From Shinella curvata (GTDB lineage: Bacteria; Pseudomonadota; Alphaproteobacteria; Rhizobiales; Rhizobiaceae): a stretch of DNA of 64,000 nucleotides. Below the pieces are notes generated by a model. That model made no database searches. It worked only from the letters and a program-made list of their open reading frames with translations, and was not told the origin of the DNA. Both the position numbers and the translations under genes were made by a program. Shown in pieces: positions 25,460-34,661 of the stretch; positions within the stretch are counted from its first letter, which is position 1; every line of letters begins with the position of its first letter. The stretch lies in contig NZ_JALJCJ010000008.1 in NCBI RefSeq assembly GCF_022899935.1, positions 124,001 through 188,000 of the forward strand. The letters run 5' to 3'.

Positions 25460-28400
25460 TCAAGCGATTATGAGGAAATCGGCAGCACTGATGGACAACC
25501 CTTTGTCAACAATAGCGAACTGCGTCGCTGCAAGTGCGCCATTACCATCCGGATCGTACCAAATAGCGCCCGTCGCCTTATTGTAGATGATGCGATCGGA
25601 CGCATCTCCGGCTTTGGCGCCAATCGCAAATGCAGATGACGCCAAAGGGCCAACTTTGCCGACCTTGGTGAAGATATCGTCATCCAGCAGGATCTTGTCA
25701 CTTTTCACCGTGAAGTCATCGATCGTATCCACCTCGGCGGGGCCGAGTTTGGTATCGAAAACAAAGCTATCGGAACCAGCACCACCAACGAGCAGATCCT
25801 TCCCCGCCTTGCCGTTCAGGATGTCCTGTTCGGAAGCACCACGGAGGGTTTCGCTCTTTGATGTGCCCGTTTTGGTGAAGCCGATAACATCCGTTACCCT
25901 GACCGTCAGGGTCTGCATGTCATTTAATCTCCCATCTGAAACCTGTACCTTCACGGTGTAGATGTTGTTTTTATCTGCATCACCCGGCTTTTCGAAGTCG
26001 GGGGCGGAGAGGAAGGTCAGGAGCCCCGTGGTTTTGTCGATCGCAAACTTTGTCTTATCGGCGCCATCGATGATCGAGAAGGTGAGTTTGCTACCGCTGT
26101 CGACATCTGCGGCCGTGATTTTGGTAACGCCCACCTTGTTTTCTTGAACGCTGATCGTCGCGGTTGCCGCACCAGCGTTTGAGGTGATAACCGGTGCCTC
26201 ATTGGCATTGCCGATCTTGACATTCAGGGTTTGCGTATCGATGAGATTGCCATCCGAGACGCGCACCGTGACGCTGTAGATGTTGTTTTTATCCGCGTCG
26301 CCGGGCTTCTCGAAATCAGGATTGGAAAGAAAACTCAGGGCGCCAGTGCTTTTGTCGATGCCGAACTTCGCTTTGTCAGCACCCCCGACGATCGAAAATG
26401 TGAGTTTGCTGCCGCTGTCAGCGTCGAAAGCGGTCATTCGCGTGACCTTTGCTGTGTTTTCAGCCAGCGTTATGTTCGCGGTTGTACCGCTACCGTTCGA
26501 GGTGATGACAGGCGCATCGTTCGCATTGAGAATTTTCACGAGAAGGGTTTGAGCGGTCGTAAGATCGCCATCCGAAGCGCGCAGCTGGATGCTGAAGATA
26601 CCGTCGTGGTTCTTATCCGCCTTGGCCTCGAAGTCTGGTGAGGCCTTAAACCGCAGTTGGCCGAGGCTATTCACGCTGAAGAATAAAGCGTCGTCGCCGC
26701 CCACCGAGTAGGTGATCACGTCTCCTTGAGCGTCCCGTGCGGCAAAGCTGAGAAGGGGCGACGTCACGCTGGCGTTTTCAATAAAATCAATTTGGCGCGG
26801 CGCAGAAAAATCCGGCGCCGTGTTAATGCGTGTGAAGTCGTTTACGGTTAGTGTGCGCCAATCGACGCCTTGTAGCTTTACGCTGACGGAGCGACCGTCT
26901 TTCGTGAAGTTTAGCACTGCATCTTCGATGTCTTTCTTGCCATCGTCGGTGACGAGCAATGCGATATCGGCAAGGGAACGGACAGCGGGTAGCCCGTCGA
27001 GCGCGATTTTGTCGCCGGCCGAAAAGTCGGTGACGATCGAGATGGCATAATTGGTATCCGGCCTGAACACGAAGGTGTCCTTGCCAAGCCCCCCCGTCAG
27101 GATGTTGCTACCGCCGTTGCCATCAAGGGTATCATTTCCGGCTCCCCCGACGAGCGTGTCATCACGTTTGCCGGTTTTGATGGAATTTCCGAATGCCGAG
27201 GCGTAGACGATTGCTCTGTTCAGATCCAGTTCGTCAGCAAGATCGATGACGCCGGCATTGACGATATGCAGCGCGGGCTGCCGTCCCCAGCCCCGAATTG
27301 TGCTGAAGGACTCGAATTGGGAGATCGTACCGTAAACATCCGGATCGGCCTCAAGGATTTCTATGTTTGCGAAATTTAAGCCTTCAAGCGAGGGGTGCCG
27401 CTGATTCGCATAGTAGATGTCCGTGCCTTCACCACCGTCCAGAACCCCCGTACCACCAAGAGAAACGAGGCGATCATCGCCCGCATTGCCGAATACTCGA
27501 GCGCCGGTTCCATAGACGCGGATCAGGTCGTTGCCGGCTCCTCCATACGCGACGTCTCCCTCCGTTGCATCGATGTCGTCATCGCCGGCATCGCCATAAA
27601 GCACGTCTTTGCCGTCACCACCCCTAAGTTTGCCGTCACCACCCCTAAGAATGTCGTTGCCGTCGCCACCGTGAATCTCATCAGCGCCGGCACCGCCGTG
27701 GATGAAATCATCGCCGCCATTGCCGTAAACCTTGTCATTTCCACCTTTGCCACTGATGTGCTCACCATGACTGGTGCCAATGAGTACATTGTCATTGTCG
27801 TCACCCTCAATCGGCTCGGTCAGGCCTTCGATCGTCAGGGTTACAACGGCGTCAGCATATCCACCCTTGCCGTCTTCGACGGTATATCGGATCTGCACGG
27901 TGCGGGTTTCGTCGTCAAAAAGGCCACGGGTGTCGTCGTGATAAAAAAGCCTGCCGGTGTCGTCGATAGTGACGCGGCCGTCTCCGCTCAAGATCTGGGC
28001 CTGCGTGACGATCAGGGCATCTCCGTCATCGTCCGTGTCGTTTGCGAGAACGTCGAGATAGGTGATGTCAGTTTCAGCGATCGTGAGGTTATCGTTGACC
28101 GCGTCAGGGTAAATGTTGGTGAGCGTGGGATAAAAGGTTTGCTGATAGATGTCTGTCGGTCGCGCGGGCGAAGTGTCGAAATCTCGAATATTGTAGGTCG
28201 TCGTCCAGCCGCCATTTGGCGATGCCGTCATTTTAATATCGCTTCCAAACTCCATCCATCCCCATACGCTTTGATCTTCCACGAAATTGCCCCGGATGTC
28301 GTAGACACACTGGTGGAAATACCGTCCTCCATCTTTATCGCTGGCGATGAAGCCGACGACCCATCCGCCTCCTGCCAACATGATTGTGTCGACGGATTCC

Positions 28401-29497
28401 ACACTGGAATAGCCGCCCTCGCTCCAAGGGGCGGTGGAACCGCTTGCAACCACCTGCAAACCCTTGTCCACGCCATCGGCCGAGGTGAGACGTACAACGA
28501 TGGCACTGTAGTTGTAGTCAAACGTGGATTGACCTGCCCAGTATGTTAGCGTCTCTGAGATCTTCCATGTTGTAATCCAGCTGCCCTTTTTTCCGGCGAT
28601 GACATCTACGGTTTCGAAAAACCCACGACCACCATCCGAGAAAAGGGGGTCATGTGTTGCAGCCAATACAACTTCCCCACCATTCTTTGTGCCATTGGCG
28701 TGGTAGGCTTGGTGACGTACCGAATATACGGGTTGGTAACTGTTGCCCCATCCATCATTGTAGGTCGGCCTGTCGACATTTATCCAGGTGACCACCCACC
28801 CGCCGTCAGAGGTCGCGGTTACTTCCGGTCGCGTCTGATCATTTTGCACGGTGGTGTTCACCCGCGCGGGCGCACTCTGCGCCGTGCCATCGCCTTTAAA
28901 CACCTGATAAAAAATGTCGGTTCCGGACGTCCCAGGGGCAGACCAGGTTGTGATCCAGCCTCCATTTTTTAGCCCGGTAATTTCGAACGCAGAGGCATCC
29001 TGTGCGAGTATGTCTTCGCCAACAAGGACGGTGCCATCAGGGGCATAGGCCACCGAATTCAATGCATAACCGTGAGGCCCCCACTGCTGCCAGGAAATTA
29101 TCCAGCCACCATTGGCAAGGGGTGTGAGTTCGGCAGACGAAGGAAGAGAAGCATCAATCGTTTTTGCGTCTCCAATGGGTTCACCGCTTGCATTGAAGGA
29201 CTGAAAACATAGTCCGTATACGCCGTCGAGATCGATATCATTGAGCCACAGGGTCTGCCAGCCACCTTCAGGCGTCGCGACATGTCCGAAAAGGACCTGG
29301 TTGCCTGCGGTGACCTGGTTCACCCGGGTTTCAAGACCTACCTTCTCGCCTAAGGCGCTAAATACCTGCTGAAACACACCAGAGCCCGAACCATCCTGCC
29401 CCTCAGAGGTCCACATCGTGACCCAGCCGCCAGCGGGCAGGGTATGGACGAGCGCTCCAGACTGAGAGCCCGCCGTATGGGTGTTGACCAGTGCCAT
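25460..29497 (-). CDS. Large RTX/cadherin-like secreted calcium-binding protein
   Basis: 1345 residues. Residues 1 to about 450 carry eight repeats with a G-G/S-W-x-T/I/V-x-W/F/Y core, suggesting a beta-propeller. A cadherin-like D-V-L-A-N-D-T-D-D-D-G-D domain follows (about 465-560). RTX nonapeptides (G-G-x-G-x-D) occupy about 570-680, with more near 800. Three cadherin-type domains cover about 900-1210, two of them nearly identical. A second short RTX block and the usual type I secretion C-terminus ending in hydrophobic residues close the protein. There is no Sec signal, as expected for type I export, and no HlyB/HlyD/TolC genes are nearby. It is probably a surface adhesin or matrix protein. 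AGGAAA precedes the ATG. Confidence 0.88.
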   Translation of the reverse strand: MALVNTHTAGSQSGALVHTLPAGGWVTMWTSEGQDGSGSGVFQQVFSALGEKVGLETRVNQVTAGNQVLFGHVATPEGGWQTLWLNDIDLDGVYGLCFQSFNASGEPIGDAKTIDASLPSSAELTPLANGGWIISWQQWGPHGYALNSVAYAPDGTVLVGEDILAQDASAFEITGLKNGGWITTWSAPGTSGTDIFYQVFKGDGTAQSAPARVNTTVQNDQTRPEVTATSDGGWVVTWINVDRPTYNDGWGNSYQPVYSVRHQAYHANGTKNGGEVVLAATHDPLFSDGGRGFFETVDVIAGKKGSWITTWKISETLTYWAGQSTFDYNYSAIVVRLTSADGVDKGLQVVASGSTAPWSEGGYSSVESVDTIMLAGGGWVVGFIASDKDGGRYFHQCVYDIRGNFVEDQSVWGWMEFGSDIKMTASPNGGWTTTYNIRDFDTSPARPTDIYQQTFYPTLTNIYPDAVNDNLTIAETDITYLDVLANDTDDDGDALIVTQAQILSGDGRVTIDDTGRLFYHDDTRGLFDDETRTVQIRYTVEDGKGGYADAVVTLTIEGLTEPIEGDDNDNVLIGTSHGEHISGKGGNDKVYGNGGDDFIHGGAGADEIHGGDGNDILRGGDGKLRGGDGKDVLYGDAGDDDIDATEGDVAYGGAGNDLIRVYGTGARVFGNAGDDRLVSLGGTGVLDGGEGTDIYYANQRHPSLEGLNFANIEILEADPDVYGTISQFESFSTIRGWGRQPALHIVNAGVIDLADELDLNRAIVYASAFGNSIKTGKRDDTLVGGAGNDTLDGNGGSNILTGGLGKDTFVFRPDTNYAISIVTDFSAGDKIALDGLPAVRSLADIALLVTDDGKKDIEDAVLNFTKDGRSVSVKLQGVDWRTLTVNDFTRINTAPDFSAPRQIDFIENASVTSPLLSFAARDAQGDVITYSVGGDDALFFSVNSLGQLRFKASPDFEAKADKNHDGIFSIQLRASDGDLTTAQTLLVKILNANDAPVITSNGSGTTANITLAENTAKVTRMTAFDADSGSKLTFSIVGGADKAKFGIDKSTGALSFLSNPDFEKPGDADKNNIYSVTVRVSDGNLIDTQTLNVKIGNANEAPVITSNAGAATATISVQENKVGVTKITAADVDSGSKLTFSIIDGADKTKFAIDKTTGLLTFLSAPDFEKPGDADKNNIYTVKVQVSDGRLNDMQTLTVRVTDVIGFTKTGTSKSETLRGASEQDILNGKAGKDLLVGGAGSDSFVFDTKLGPAEVDTIDDFTVKSDKILLDDDIFTKVGKVGPLASSAFAIGAKAGDASDRIIYNKATGAIWYDPDGNGALAATQFAIVDKGLSISAADFLIIA
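25962..26597. repeat. Two consecutive 318-bp coding repeats in the RTX gene
   Basis: The segments beginning at 25962 and 26280 are similar over the 318-bp unit and each encodes a 106-residue cadherin-type domain. The protein pattern PDFEKPGDADKNNIY is identical in both copies. DNA identity is visibly lower than protein identity, so the duplication is not recent. Confidence 0.7.
27608..27649. repeat. Perfect 21-bp tandem duplication in RTX nonapeptide region
   Basis: The 21 bases at 27608-27628 are repeated exactly at 27629-27649. The unit is seven codons, so the frame is kept, and it adds a second L-R-G-G-D-G-K block. The insert breaks the nine-residue periodicity of the RTX coil. Perfect identity suggests a recent slippage event. 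Confidence 0.85.
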
Positions 29498-29530
29498 CTT
29501 ACTATTTCCTGGGGAAAGGGACGAATTGTC

Positions 29531-29587
29531 GATCTATCTTTTGGCATAGATCAACATCATAATGCCCGTCTTCCCCCTGTTGGGGGA
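29531..29587. promoter_or_regulatory. Two palindromes between the RTX gene and the LuxR-type regulator gene
   Basis: Inside the 132-bp divergent gap there are two inverted repeats. GATCTAT at 29531-29537 pairs with ATAGATC at 29546-29552 (8-base spacer). TCCCCC at 29572-29577 pairs with GGGGGA at 29582-29587 (4-base spacer). The first has the size of a LuxR-type box. Both genes could be controlled from here by the adjacent regulator; this is inferred from position. Confidence 0.45.
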
Positions 29588-29629
29588 TTAGATGGTAAAT
29601 CCCGTTGACCCAACTGGATTCAGGATACG

Positions 29630-30706
29630 ATGATTGCTGACATCTATGAAGCCGCTATGCTTCCGGAATACTGGCCTTCTGCCTTGACGCGGCTTTGTAC
29701 AACGATCGGAGTGGAAGCTTGCACACTTGTCACGGTTGATGATGCCATGCCGCGCTGGACATGCTCGAACGGCTTTACCGACAAGATGCAAACCTACATC
29801 GATGGAGGCTGGCACGATAAGAACAAGCCTCTGGAGAGGTTGCTACAGCTGGGTAGAACTGGCTTTATCCGCGACATAGATCTCTTCTCTCCTGATGAAA
29901 TAGAAGAACTCTCCATCGTTAGAGATCTGAAGCGCCCAGCGGGCCTAGGGTGGAGCGCGGCGATGGCGACGCCCATGCCTGGCGGCGAGATGCTGCTTTT
30001 TTCAATTGAGCAACTCTGGAAGCGTGGTCCGATCGATGACCGCATCATGGCGACCCTGGAAGGATTGCGCCCCCATATATCGAGGGCGGCACTGCTCGCG
30101 GCCAAGCTACGCCATCAACAAGCTGTCGGGGCAGTTGAGAGTCTCGATCTTGCGAATGTTCCTGCTGCAATTGTCGGGTATGGTGGCAATGTCATCGCTG
30201 CCAACCATCGTTTCTGTTTGTTTGAAACTCAGATTTCGATTGGCCCGCGCGAACGGCTTTGCATCACCCATCCTGACGCCGACAATCTCTTGCGTGAGGC
30301 TCTTTTCAGGCTGGCCTGGGACCAGGCTGAAATCGGCACCATGTCCATCCCTATTCCAGCGGTGTTGGAAGACGAAAAGCCCCTGATCGTTCATATCGTT
30401 CCGACCCGTGGCCAGGCGAGAGATTTGCTAGGGCCGATGACGGTGTTGGTAATCGTCACACAGATGGGAACGGGTGAGGTTGTGAAAGCCTCGCTGCTCC
30501 GCGCTCTTTTTGACCTGTCGCCGGCTGAAAGCCGCGTGTGCGAAGCGATCCTCTCGGGTTTCAGTAAATCGGCGTTGCAGGCCGCTCTCAAGATTTCTGG
30601 CGAGACTGAAAAAAGCCACGTGAAGTCTATCTTACAAAAGACGGGGCTCAGGAGCCGCATCGAACTGGTGCGTTTTATGAGTGGTCTTCGCCTAACCGAC
30701 GGCTAA
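29630..30706 (+). CDS. LuxR-type HTH transcriptional regulator
   Basis: 358 residues. The C-terminal 65 residues form a LuxR/FixJ-like HTH: F-D-L-S-P-A-E-S-R-V opens the domain, and K-S-H-V-K-S-I-L-Q-K-T-G-L-R-S-R is the recognition region. The N-terminal part (residues 1 to about 280) is not an autoinducer domain that I recognise; it has a Y-G-G-N-V-I-A-A-N segment near residue 185 reminiscent of a PAS-like sensor. An AGGA lies just before the ATG. It is divergent from the RTX gene with 132 bp between, so it is a candidate regulator of that surface protein. Confidence 0.8.
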   Translation: MIADIYEAAMLPEYWPSALTRLCTTIGVEACTLVTVDDAMPRWTCSNGFTDKMQTYIDGGWHDKNKPLERLLQLGRTGFIRDIDLFSPDEIEELSIVRDLKRPAGLGWSAAMATPMPGGEMLLFSIEQLWKRGPIDDRIMATLEGLRPHISRAALLAAKLRHQQAVGAVESLDLANVPAAIVGYGGNVIAANHRFCLFETQISIGPRERLCITHPDADNLLREALFRLAWDQAEIGTMSIPIPAVLEDEKPLIVHIVPTRGQARDLLGPMTVLVIVTQMGTGEVVKASLLRALFDLSPAESRVCEAILSGFSKSALQAALKISGETEKSHVKSILQKTGLRSRIELVRFMSGLRLTDG

Positions 30707-30829
30707 GCTGTGTTTGAAGGACGAGGATTTCTAAGTCTCTGACGTCTCTGAGAGCTCGGAAGAGATCGACGTGGAACAACTGCCGGTCATAGGTTCGACC
30801 TCGCTCAAGAGCTATCCGGGCCGTTCGCT

Positions 30830-31093
30830 ATCCATCGGCATAAGCGAGAGATTGCGCCTTCAAGCAGATCTCGGCTCCCAGGGGCAATTGTCTTTTCACG
30901 TGCTCTCAGCGGGGTTGCTAGGGCCGTCCTTGCAGGGAATGAAGATCATCGCTGTCGGCGTGGCGCGCTACATATAGACAGAATCGTGTCCGGCGCTGGA
31001 GACGATCTCTCTCCTGCCGACTCCCAGTCGCGCGGCAGCACGCTGATACGCATTGCCCGCGGAGAGGTGCTCGGCACGGTCACAGCGTGCTAG
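30830..31093 (-). pseudogene. Decayed fragment of an M20 N-carbamoyl-amino-acid hydrolase / allantoate amidohydrolase
   Basis: Reading the - strand from 31093 gives a stretch with AAARLGVGRREIVSSAGHDS, an in-frame stop (bases 30968-30970), then R-A-T-P-T-A-M-I-F-I-P-C-K-D-G and a second stop. This is the C-terminal zinc-site region of M20 carbamoylases, whose usual form is SGAGHDA...P-T-x-M-I-F-I-P. Only this fragment is present, with stops, so it is a relic. The rest of the 433-bp gap between the LuxR-type gene and the histidine kinase gene holds nothing else recognisable. Confidence 0.75.
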
Positions 31094-31139
31094 TCCCTAA
31101 AACCCGTCAATTGAAATCAATCGCGACGCGTTTCGGATA

Positions 31140-32501
31140 TCATCCAGCGTCTTCATCGTGTCGAGTGATAGAACCGAGCGTTAACCGGAATAACGTCCCC
31201 TCTTCTGTCGGCATCACCACGACGTCCCCGCCATGGAGATACGCAATCTGGCGAACGAGACTGAGCCCGAGCCCAGCTCCCGTAGACTTCGGCTTACTAC
31301 GGTAAAACGGTTCGAAAATTCTCTCGCGTTCCTCTAGGGCGATGCCGTCTCCTTCGTCGGACACTTCAATTGTGCCTTCTGGCAGGAGACGGACGAGGAT
31401 CTGCCCGCGATTGCCAGCGTGCTGGATGGCGTTGCGCACGAGGTTCGAGACGGCCCTCTCCAGGGATTGCCGGTCCGCAACGACAATCACGGATGTTTGT
31501 TCGCTTTCGAATGCCAACTCGTACCCGGAATTTATTGCCAAAGGTGCGAGATCGGCGACGATCTGACGGCAGAGGTCGGCCAAATCCACGTCAACAGGAG
31601 CGGGCATTGCCGCAAAGCGCTGGATATCCAGGAGTTGCTCCGCGACAGCCCCGATCCGGGAAACGTCAACCAAAAGGCGTCGGTTCTGTTCCGTGTCGTC
31701 ATAGCCCTCGATCCTCGTCTGGAGGATGGCGATTGGCGTGCGAAGTTCGTGGGCTGCATCAGCGAGGAAACGCTCTCTCGTCAAGACATCGCTGTCCACA
31801 CGGGCGAGCGCCGCGTTGATGGTAGTGACAAGCGGCACGATCTCTTCGACCACATCATCGGTAGGCAGCCTTACGCCCGGCTTGTTCACGTCGATCTGGC
31901 TAGCGAGCGCCGTGATGCGTTTCATACCCTTGAGCGAACTGTTCACGACCAGAGGAATGATGATCACCGCAAGCAAGAGGGGGATCAGGGTCGTTGGCAG
32001 GTAGATGACGTGAAGCGTGCGGACCAGATATTGCAGTACAGACCCGGGGGCGGATTTCCCCCCATAGACCGCCTTGACCAGCCCCGCTTTCGTATCGAGC
32101 ATAAACAGCATAGCTGTCATGGGTGCATCCTGCGCGACGCGGACATCCAGGGCGCTGACGGCATCAAGGTTGGCAAGCACCGATGCAAGTCCCGCAGGAG
32201 GTTGGCCAAGTCTTGCCTCCTTGCCCCTCTCGTCCCTTACGACCAGCCAGAAATTGGGGTATTCGCGCACGGCCTTTTGAACAACCTCGGTGGGCACGAT
32301 GCGAAGTCTGTCGCCATCGGGCACGACCGAAGCGGCGATCTCGAACTTGATCGTATCATCGACGGGTGTGGCATCGGACGTTTCCGCTACGATCAACGCA
32401 ATAAGCCCGACGTAAAAGACGACCATCATCGCTGCGAGTGCCAGTGCAAACCGGGAGACCAGCCGCCATTTCAGCGAACGCCGCTCGAACGGGAATTTCA
32501 T
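31140..32501 (-). CDS. Sensor histidine kinase (two-component, membrane-bound)
   Basis: 453 residues. Two transmembrane helices at about 18-38 and 168-188 flank a periplasmic sensor domain of about 130 residues. A HAMP-like linker is followed by the H-box with His251 in DAAHELRTP, then N (NLVRNAIQHA), G1 (DEGDGI) and G2 (GAGLGLSLV) boxes. It phosphorylates the response regulator encoded just upstream, whose stop overlaps its start by 4 bases. The pair is divergent from an RND efflux operon, so it probably senses a pump substrate or envelope damage. Confidence 0.92.
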   Translation of the reverse strand: MKFPFERRSLKWRLVSRFALALAAMMVVFYVGLIALIVAETSDATPVDDTIKFEIAASVVPDGDRLRIVPTEVVQKAVREYPNFWLVVRDERGKEARLGQPPAGLASVLANLDAVSALDVRVAQDAPMTAMLFMLDTKAGLVKAVYGGKSAPGSVLQYLVRTLHVIYLPTTLIPLLLAVIIIPLVVNSSLKGMKRITALASQIDVNKPGVRLPTDDVVEEIVPLVTTINAALARVDSDVLTRERFLADAAHELRTPIAILQTRIEGYDDTEQNRRLLVDVSRIGAVAEQLLDIQRFAAMPAPVDVDLADLCRQIVADLAPLAINSGYELAFESEQTSVIVVADRQSLERAVSNLVRNAIQHAGNRGQILVRLLPEGTIEVSDEGDGIALEERERIFEPFYRSKPKSTGAGLGLSLVRQIAYLHGGDVVVMPTEEGTLFRLTLGSITRHDEDAG

Positions 32502-33172
32502 TCGGCACCCTTGAGGATATAGCCGACACCTCTGACAGTGTGGATCGTTGCCGCGGCTCCCGAATCTGCCAAGCGTTTTCTCAGCCGCGAAATATGGCTG
32601 TCGAGGGCGTTGGACTGGATTTCGTCGTCAAAACCGTAAACGGCCTCTTCAAGCGTCGACCGCATGACCGTTCTTCCCGCCCGCCGGAGCAGGATCTGCA
32701 GCGTCAGGGCCTCGCGTCTCGGCAGTTCGAGCGTTTCATCCGCAACGGTAACCTGAAGCGTCGTCGTGTCCATGGAAAGGTTCCCTTCGGACACGACTGA
32801 TGCGGCGTAGTTCGAAGCCCGTCTGCCCGCCGCCCGGATCCGCGCCAGAAGCTCGTCCGCAACGAAGGGTTTGCCGATATAATCGTCTGCTCCCTCGTCC
32901 AGGCCCTGGACGCGATCTTTCGACGTGTCGTGCGCGGTCAGCAGGATAACTGGCGTCGTGTTGCCGTTCCGGCGCATCTCCGAGAGCAATGTCATGCCAT
33001 CGCCATCAGGGAGTTGCCGATCGAGCAGCATCGTTTCATGCACGCCTGCTTTCAGTGCCTCGCGGGCTTGTTCGATGCTCGGCACATGGTCGACAATATT
33101 TCCGTGTTTCGTGAGAACGCGGATGATCGCCGCAGCCATTTCTGGCTCGTCCTCCACCAGAAGCAAACGCAT
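32498..33172 (-). CDS. OmpR-family response regulator
   Basis: 224 residues. The receiver domain (1 to about 115) has the acidic pair Glu7/Asp8, phospho-acceptor Asp51, and the conserved Thr and Lys of L-L-T-A-H and G-K-P-F. The C-terminal winged helix (about 125-220) has the usual S-R-L-R-K-R-L and V-R-G-V-G-Y motifs. It is the first gene of the two-gene operon and is divergent from the efflux adaptor gene with about 390 bp between. It is expected to activate the pump operon. Confidence 0.93.
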   Translation of the reverse strand: MRLLLVEDEPEMAAAIIRVLTKHGNIVDHVPSIEQAREALKAGVHETMLLDRQLPDGDGMTLLSEMRRNGNTTPVILLTAHDTSKDRVQGLDEGADDYIGKPFVADELLARIRAAGRRASNYAASVVSEGNLSMDTTTLQVTVADETLELPRREALTLQILLRRAGRTVMRSTLEEAVYGFDDEIQSNALDSHISRLRKRLADSGAAATIHTVRGVGYILKGAE

Positions 33173-33348
33173 GTCGGGCCTTTCGTCTCATATCTCCAAG
33201 GCAAGCGCTCACCTGCCAGACAGCGTGTACAAGCCTGTCGCAACCGGGACTTGGGAGCAAGGGCTCGACTATAAAGACAAGGCCTTAAGCGACATTTCCA
33301 TCGCGCCTGTTGCGTGATGTAAAAATCAGCGGTGATGGCGCCGTCTTG

Positions 33349-33372
33349 CAATGTTGTCGCAATGTGGCGACA
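33349..33372. promoter_or_regulatory. Inverted repeat in the two-component / efflux intergenic region
   Basis: TGTCGC at 33355-33360 pairs with GCGACA at 33367-33372 over a 6-base spacer. The 14-mer CAATGTTGTCGCAA at 33349-33362 recurs exactly at 37820-37833, just after the pump gene. A response-regulator site is plausible. The remainder of the 33173-33565 gap holds no gene, only the GGAG ribosome binding site before 33566. Confidence 0.4.
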
Positions 33373-33565
33373 CCACCTTGCGGTTCGGGTCATAGCGGGG
33401 TCGTGGTGCGCGTTATCAGCGGACATGACGGACGCTGTTAAATTGAAGACCTGACCTTGCCGGCGCGATAAGCTGCGCGCCATGTGGGCGCCTTCTGCTT
33501 TGATGCGGGTTTCTCCAGTTCCGCATCCGGCATCCGGCGCCTGTGCCGTTTAATTGGAGCCCTGC

Positions 33566-34657
33566 ATGAAAACGACCCGCGCTCTCATTCTCGCCGCCTT
33601 GATCATCCCGGCACTTGGCGTGGCAGATTATGTTGCAGCTCAGACGCCATCGACGGCTGGCGAGAGGGTCGAGCTTGCGCGCGTCGACGTCACCACCGTC
33701 GCCCCACGCAATCTGGGCAGTGATGTGCGCATCTCGGGCTCGCTTACCCCGGTTCGGCGCACAAGCCTGACAGCACGGGTCGCCGGTACGATCATCGATC
33801 TGCCCGTTCGCGTCGGTGATGTCGTAAAGACGGGCGATCTGCTGGTGCGGATTGACACGGCGGGCCTCGTCACCGCCCTTACGGCGCGCAGCGCCGAGGT
33901 CGAGGCGATCGAGGCTCAGCTCGAGCTTGCCGAGAACGTGCTGAAGCGCAATTCGAGCCTTCGCGACACAGGCGCTGCCTCCGAAGCCACTCGGCTCGAG
34001 GCGAATGCGAAAGTCCTCGACTTGCGCGCACAGCTCAGGGCGAAGCAGGCGACGGTCGCCGATGCCGAGCGGGCGCTCAAGGATGCAGAGGTTCATGCCG
34101 AATTTGACGGTATTGTCGCTGCGCGCAGCGCCGAGCAGGGACAGACGGTACCGGTCAACGGCGAGCTCCTGACCGTGGTTGATCTCCAGGAAATGGAGGT
34201 TGATGCCGGCGTTCCTACAAGCCGCATTCCCCGTGTGCGGATCGGGCAGCCGGTCGATCTCCTGGTTGAGGGGTTTGCGGATCGCACTTTCACCGGAGAG
34301 GTGGCCCGTATCGCGCCGACGGCCGTGGCCGGTTCACGCGCCGTCCGGGTCTTTATCGCCATTCGCAATGACGATCTTCTCCTCAAAGGCGGCATGTTCA
34401 CCACGGGCGTGCTCAGGATCGACCAGCAGGAAAATGTGATGGCACTGCCGACAGTGGCTATCCGGCATGACAGCATCGGTCCCTTCGTCCTGAAAGTCGA
34501 GGGCGGTTTTCTGCGCCGCCAGAAGGTGACACTCGGGACGACATGGAGCGATCAGGCCCTGGTGGAAGTGAAAGGGCTGTCGACGGGAGATATCGTCGTC
34601 TCCGCGCCCCTGCCTCAGCTCGTGGCCGATACGCCCGTAACAGTCGAGGGGAAGTAA
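33566..34657 (+). CDS. RND efflux periplasmic adaptor (membrane fusion protein)
   Basis: 363 residues. The N-terminal signal/anchor covers residues 1 to about 26. The barrel-sandwich half-motifs surround a helical hairpin rich in Ala/Glu (residues about 100-150), followed by beta-barrel and membrane-proximal domains. It bridges the inner-membrane RND pump to an outer-membrane channel. The start is ATG 33566 with GGAG 6 bases upstream, rather than the TTG at 33554. The pump gene begins 4 bp later. No outer membrane factor gene is present, so a shared TolC-like channel is expected. Confidence 0.92.
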   Translation: MKTTRALILAALIIPALGVADYVAAQTPSTAGERVELARVDVTTVAPRNLGSDVRISGSLTPVRRTSLTARVAGTIIDLPVRVGDVVKTGDLLVRIDTAGLVTALTARSAEVEAIEAQLELAENVLKRNSSLRDTGAASEATRLEANAKVLDLRAQLRAKQATVADAERALKDAEVHAEFDGIVAARSAEQGQTVPVNGELLTVVDLQEMEVDAGVPTSRIPRVRIGQPVDLLVEGFADRTFTGEVARIAPTAVAGSRAVRVFIAIRNDDLLLKGGMFTTGVLRIDQQENVMALPTVAIRHDSIGPFVLKVEGGFLRRQKVTLGTTWSDQALVEVKGLSTGDIVVSAPLPQLVADTPVTVEGK

Positions 34658-34661
34658 CACC

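Noticed and set aside
25253-25639. Small + strand frame between the ferredoxin and RTX genes
   Set aside because: Its second half overlaps the conserved RTX C-terminus antisense, there is no ribosome binding site, and no family was recognised.
25962-26597. Regularly spaced similar segments considered as a repeat array
   Set aside because: The spacing of 318 bp is a protein-domain duplication inside one gene, not a CRISPR array or satellite.
30771-30977. 68-codon + strand frame in the gap before the histidine kinase gene
   Set aside because: It is largely antisense to the M20 carbamoylase relic, and its own protein has no similarity.
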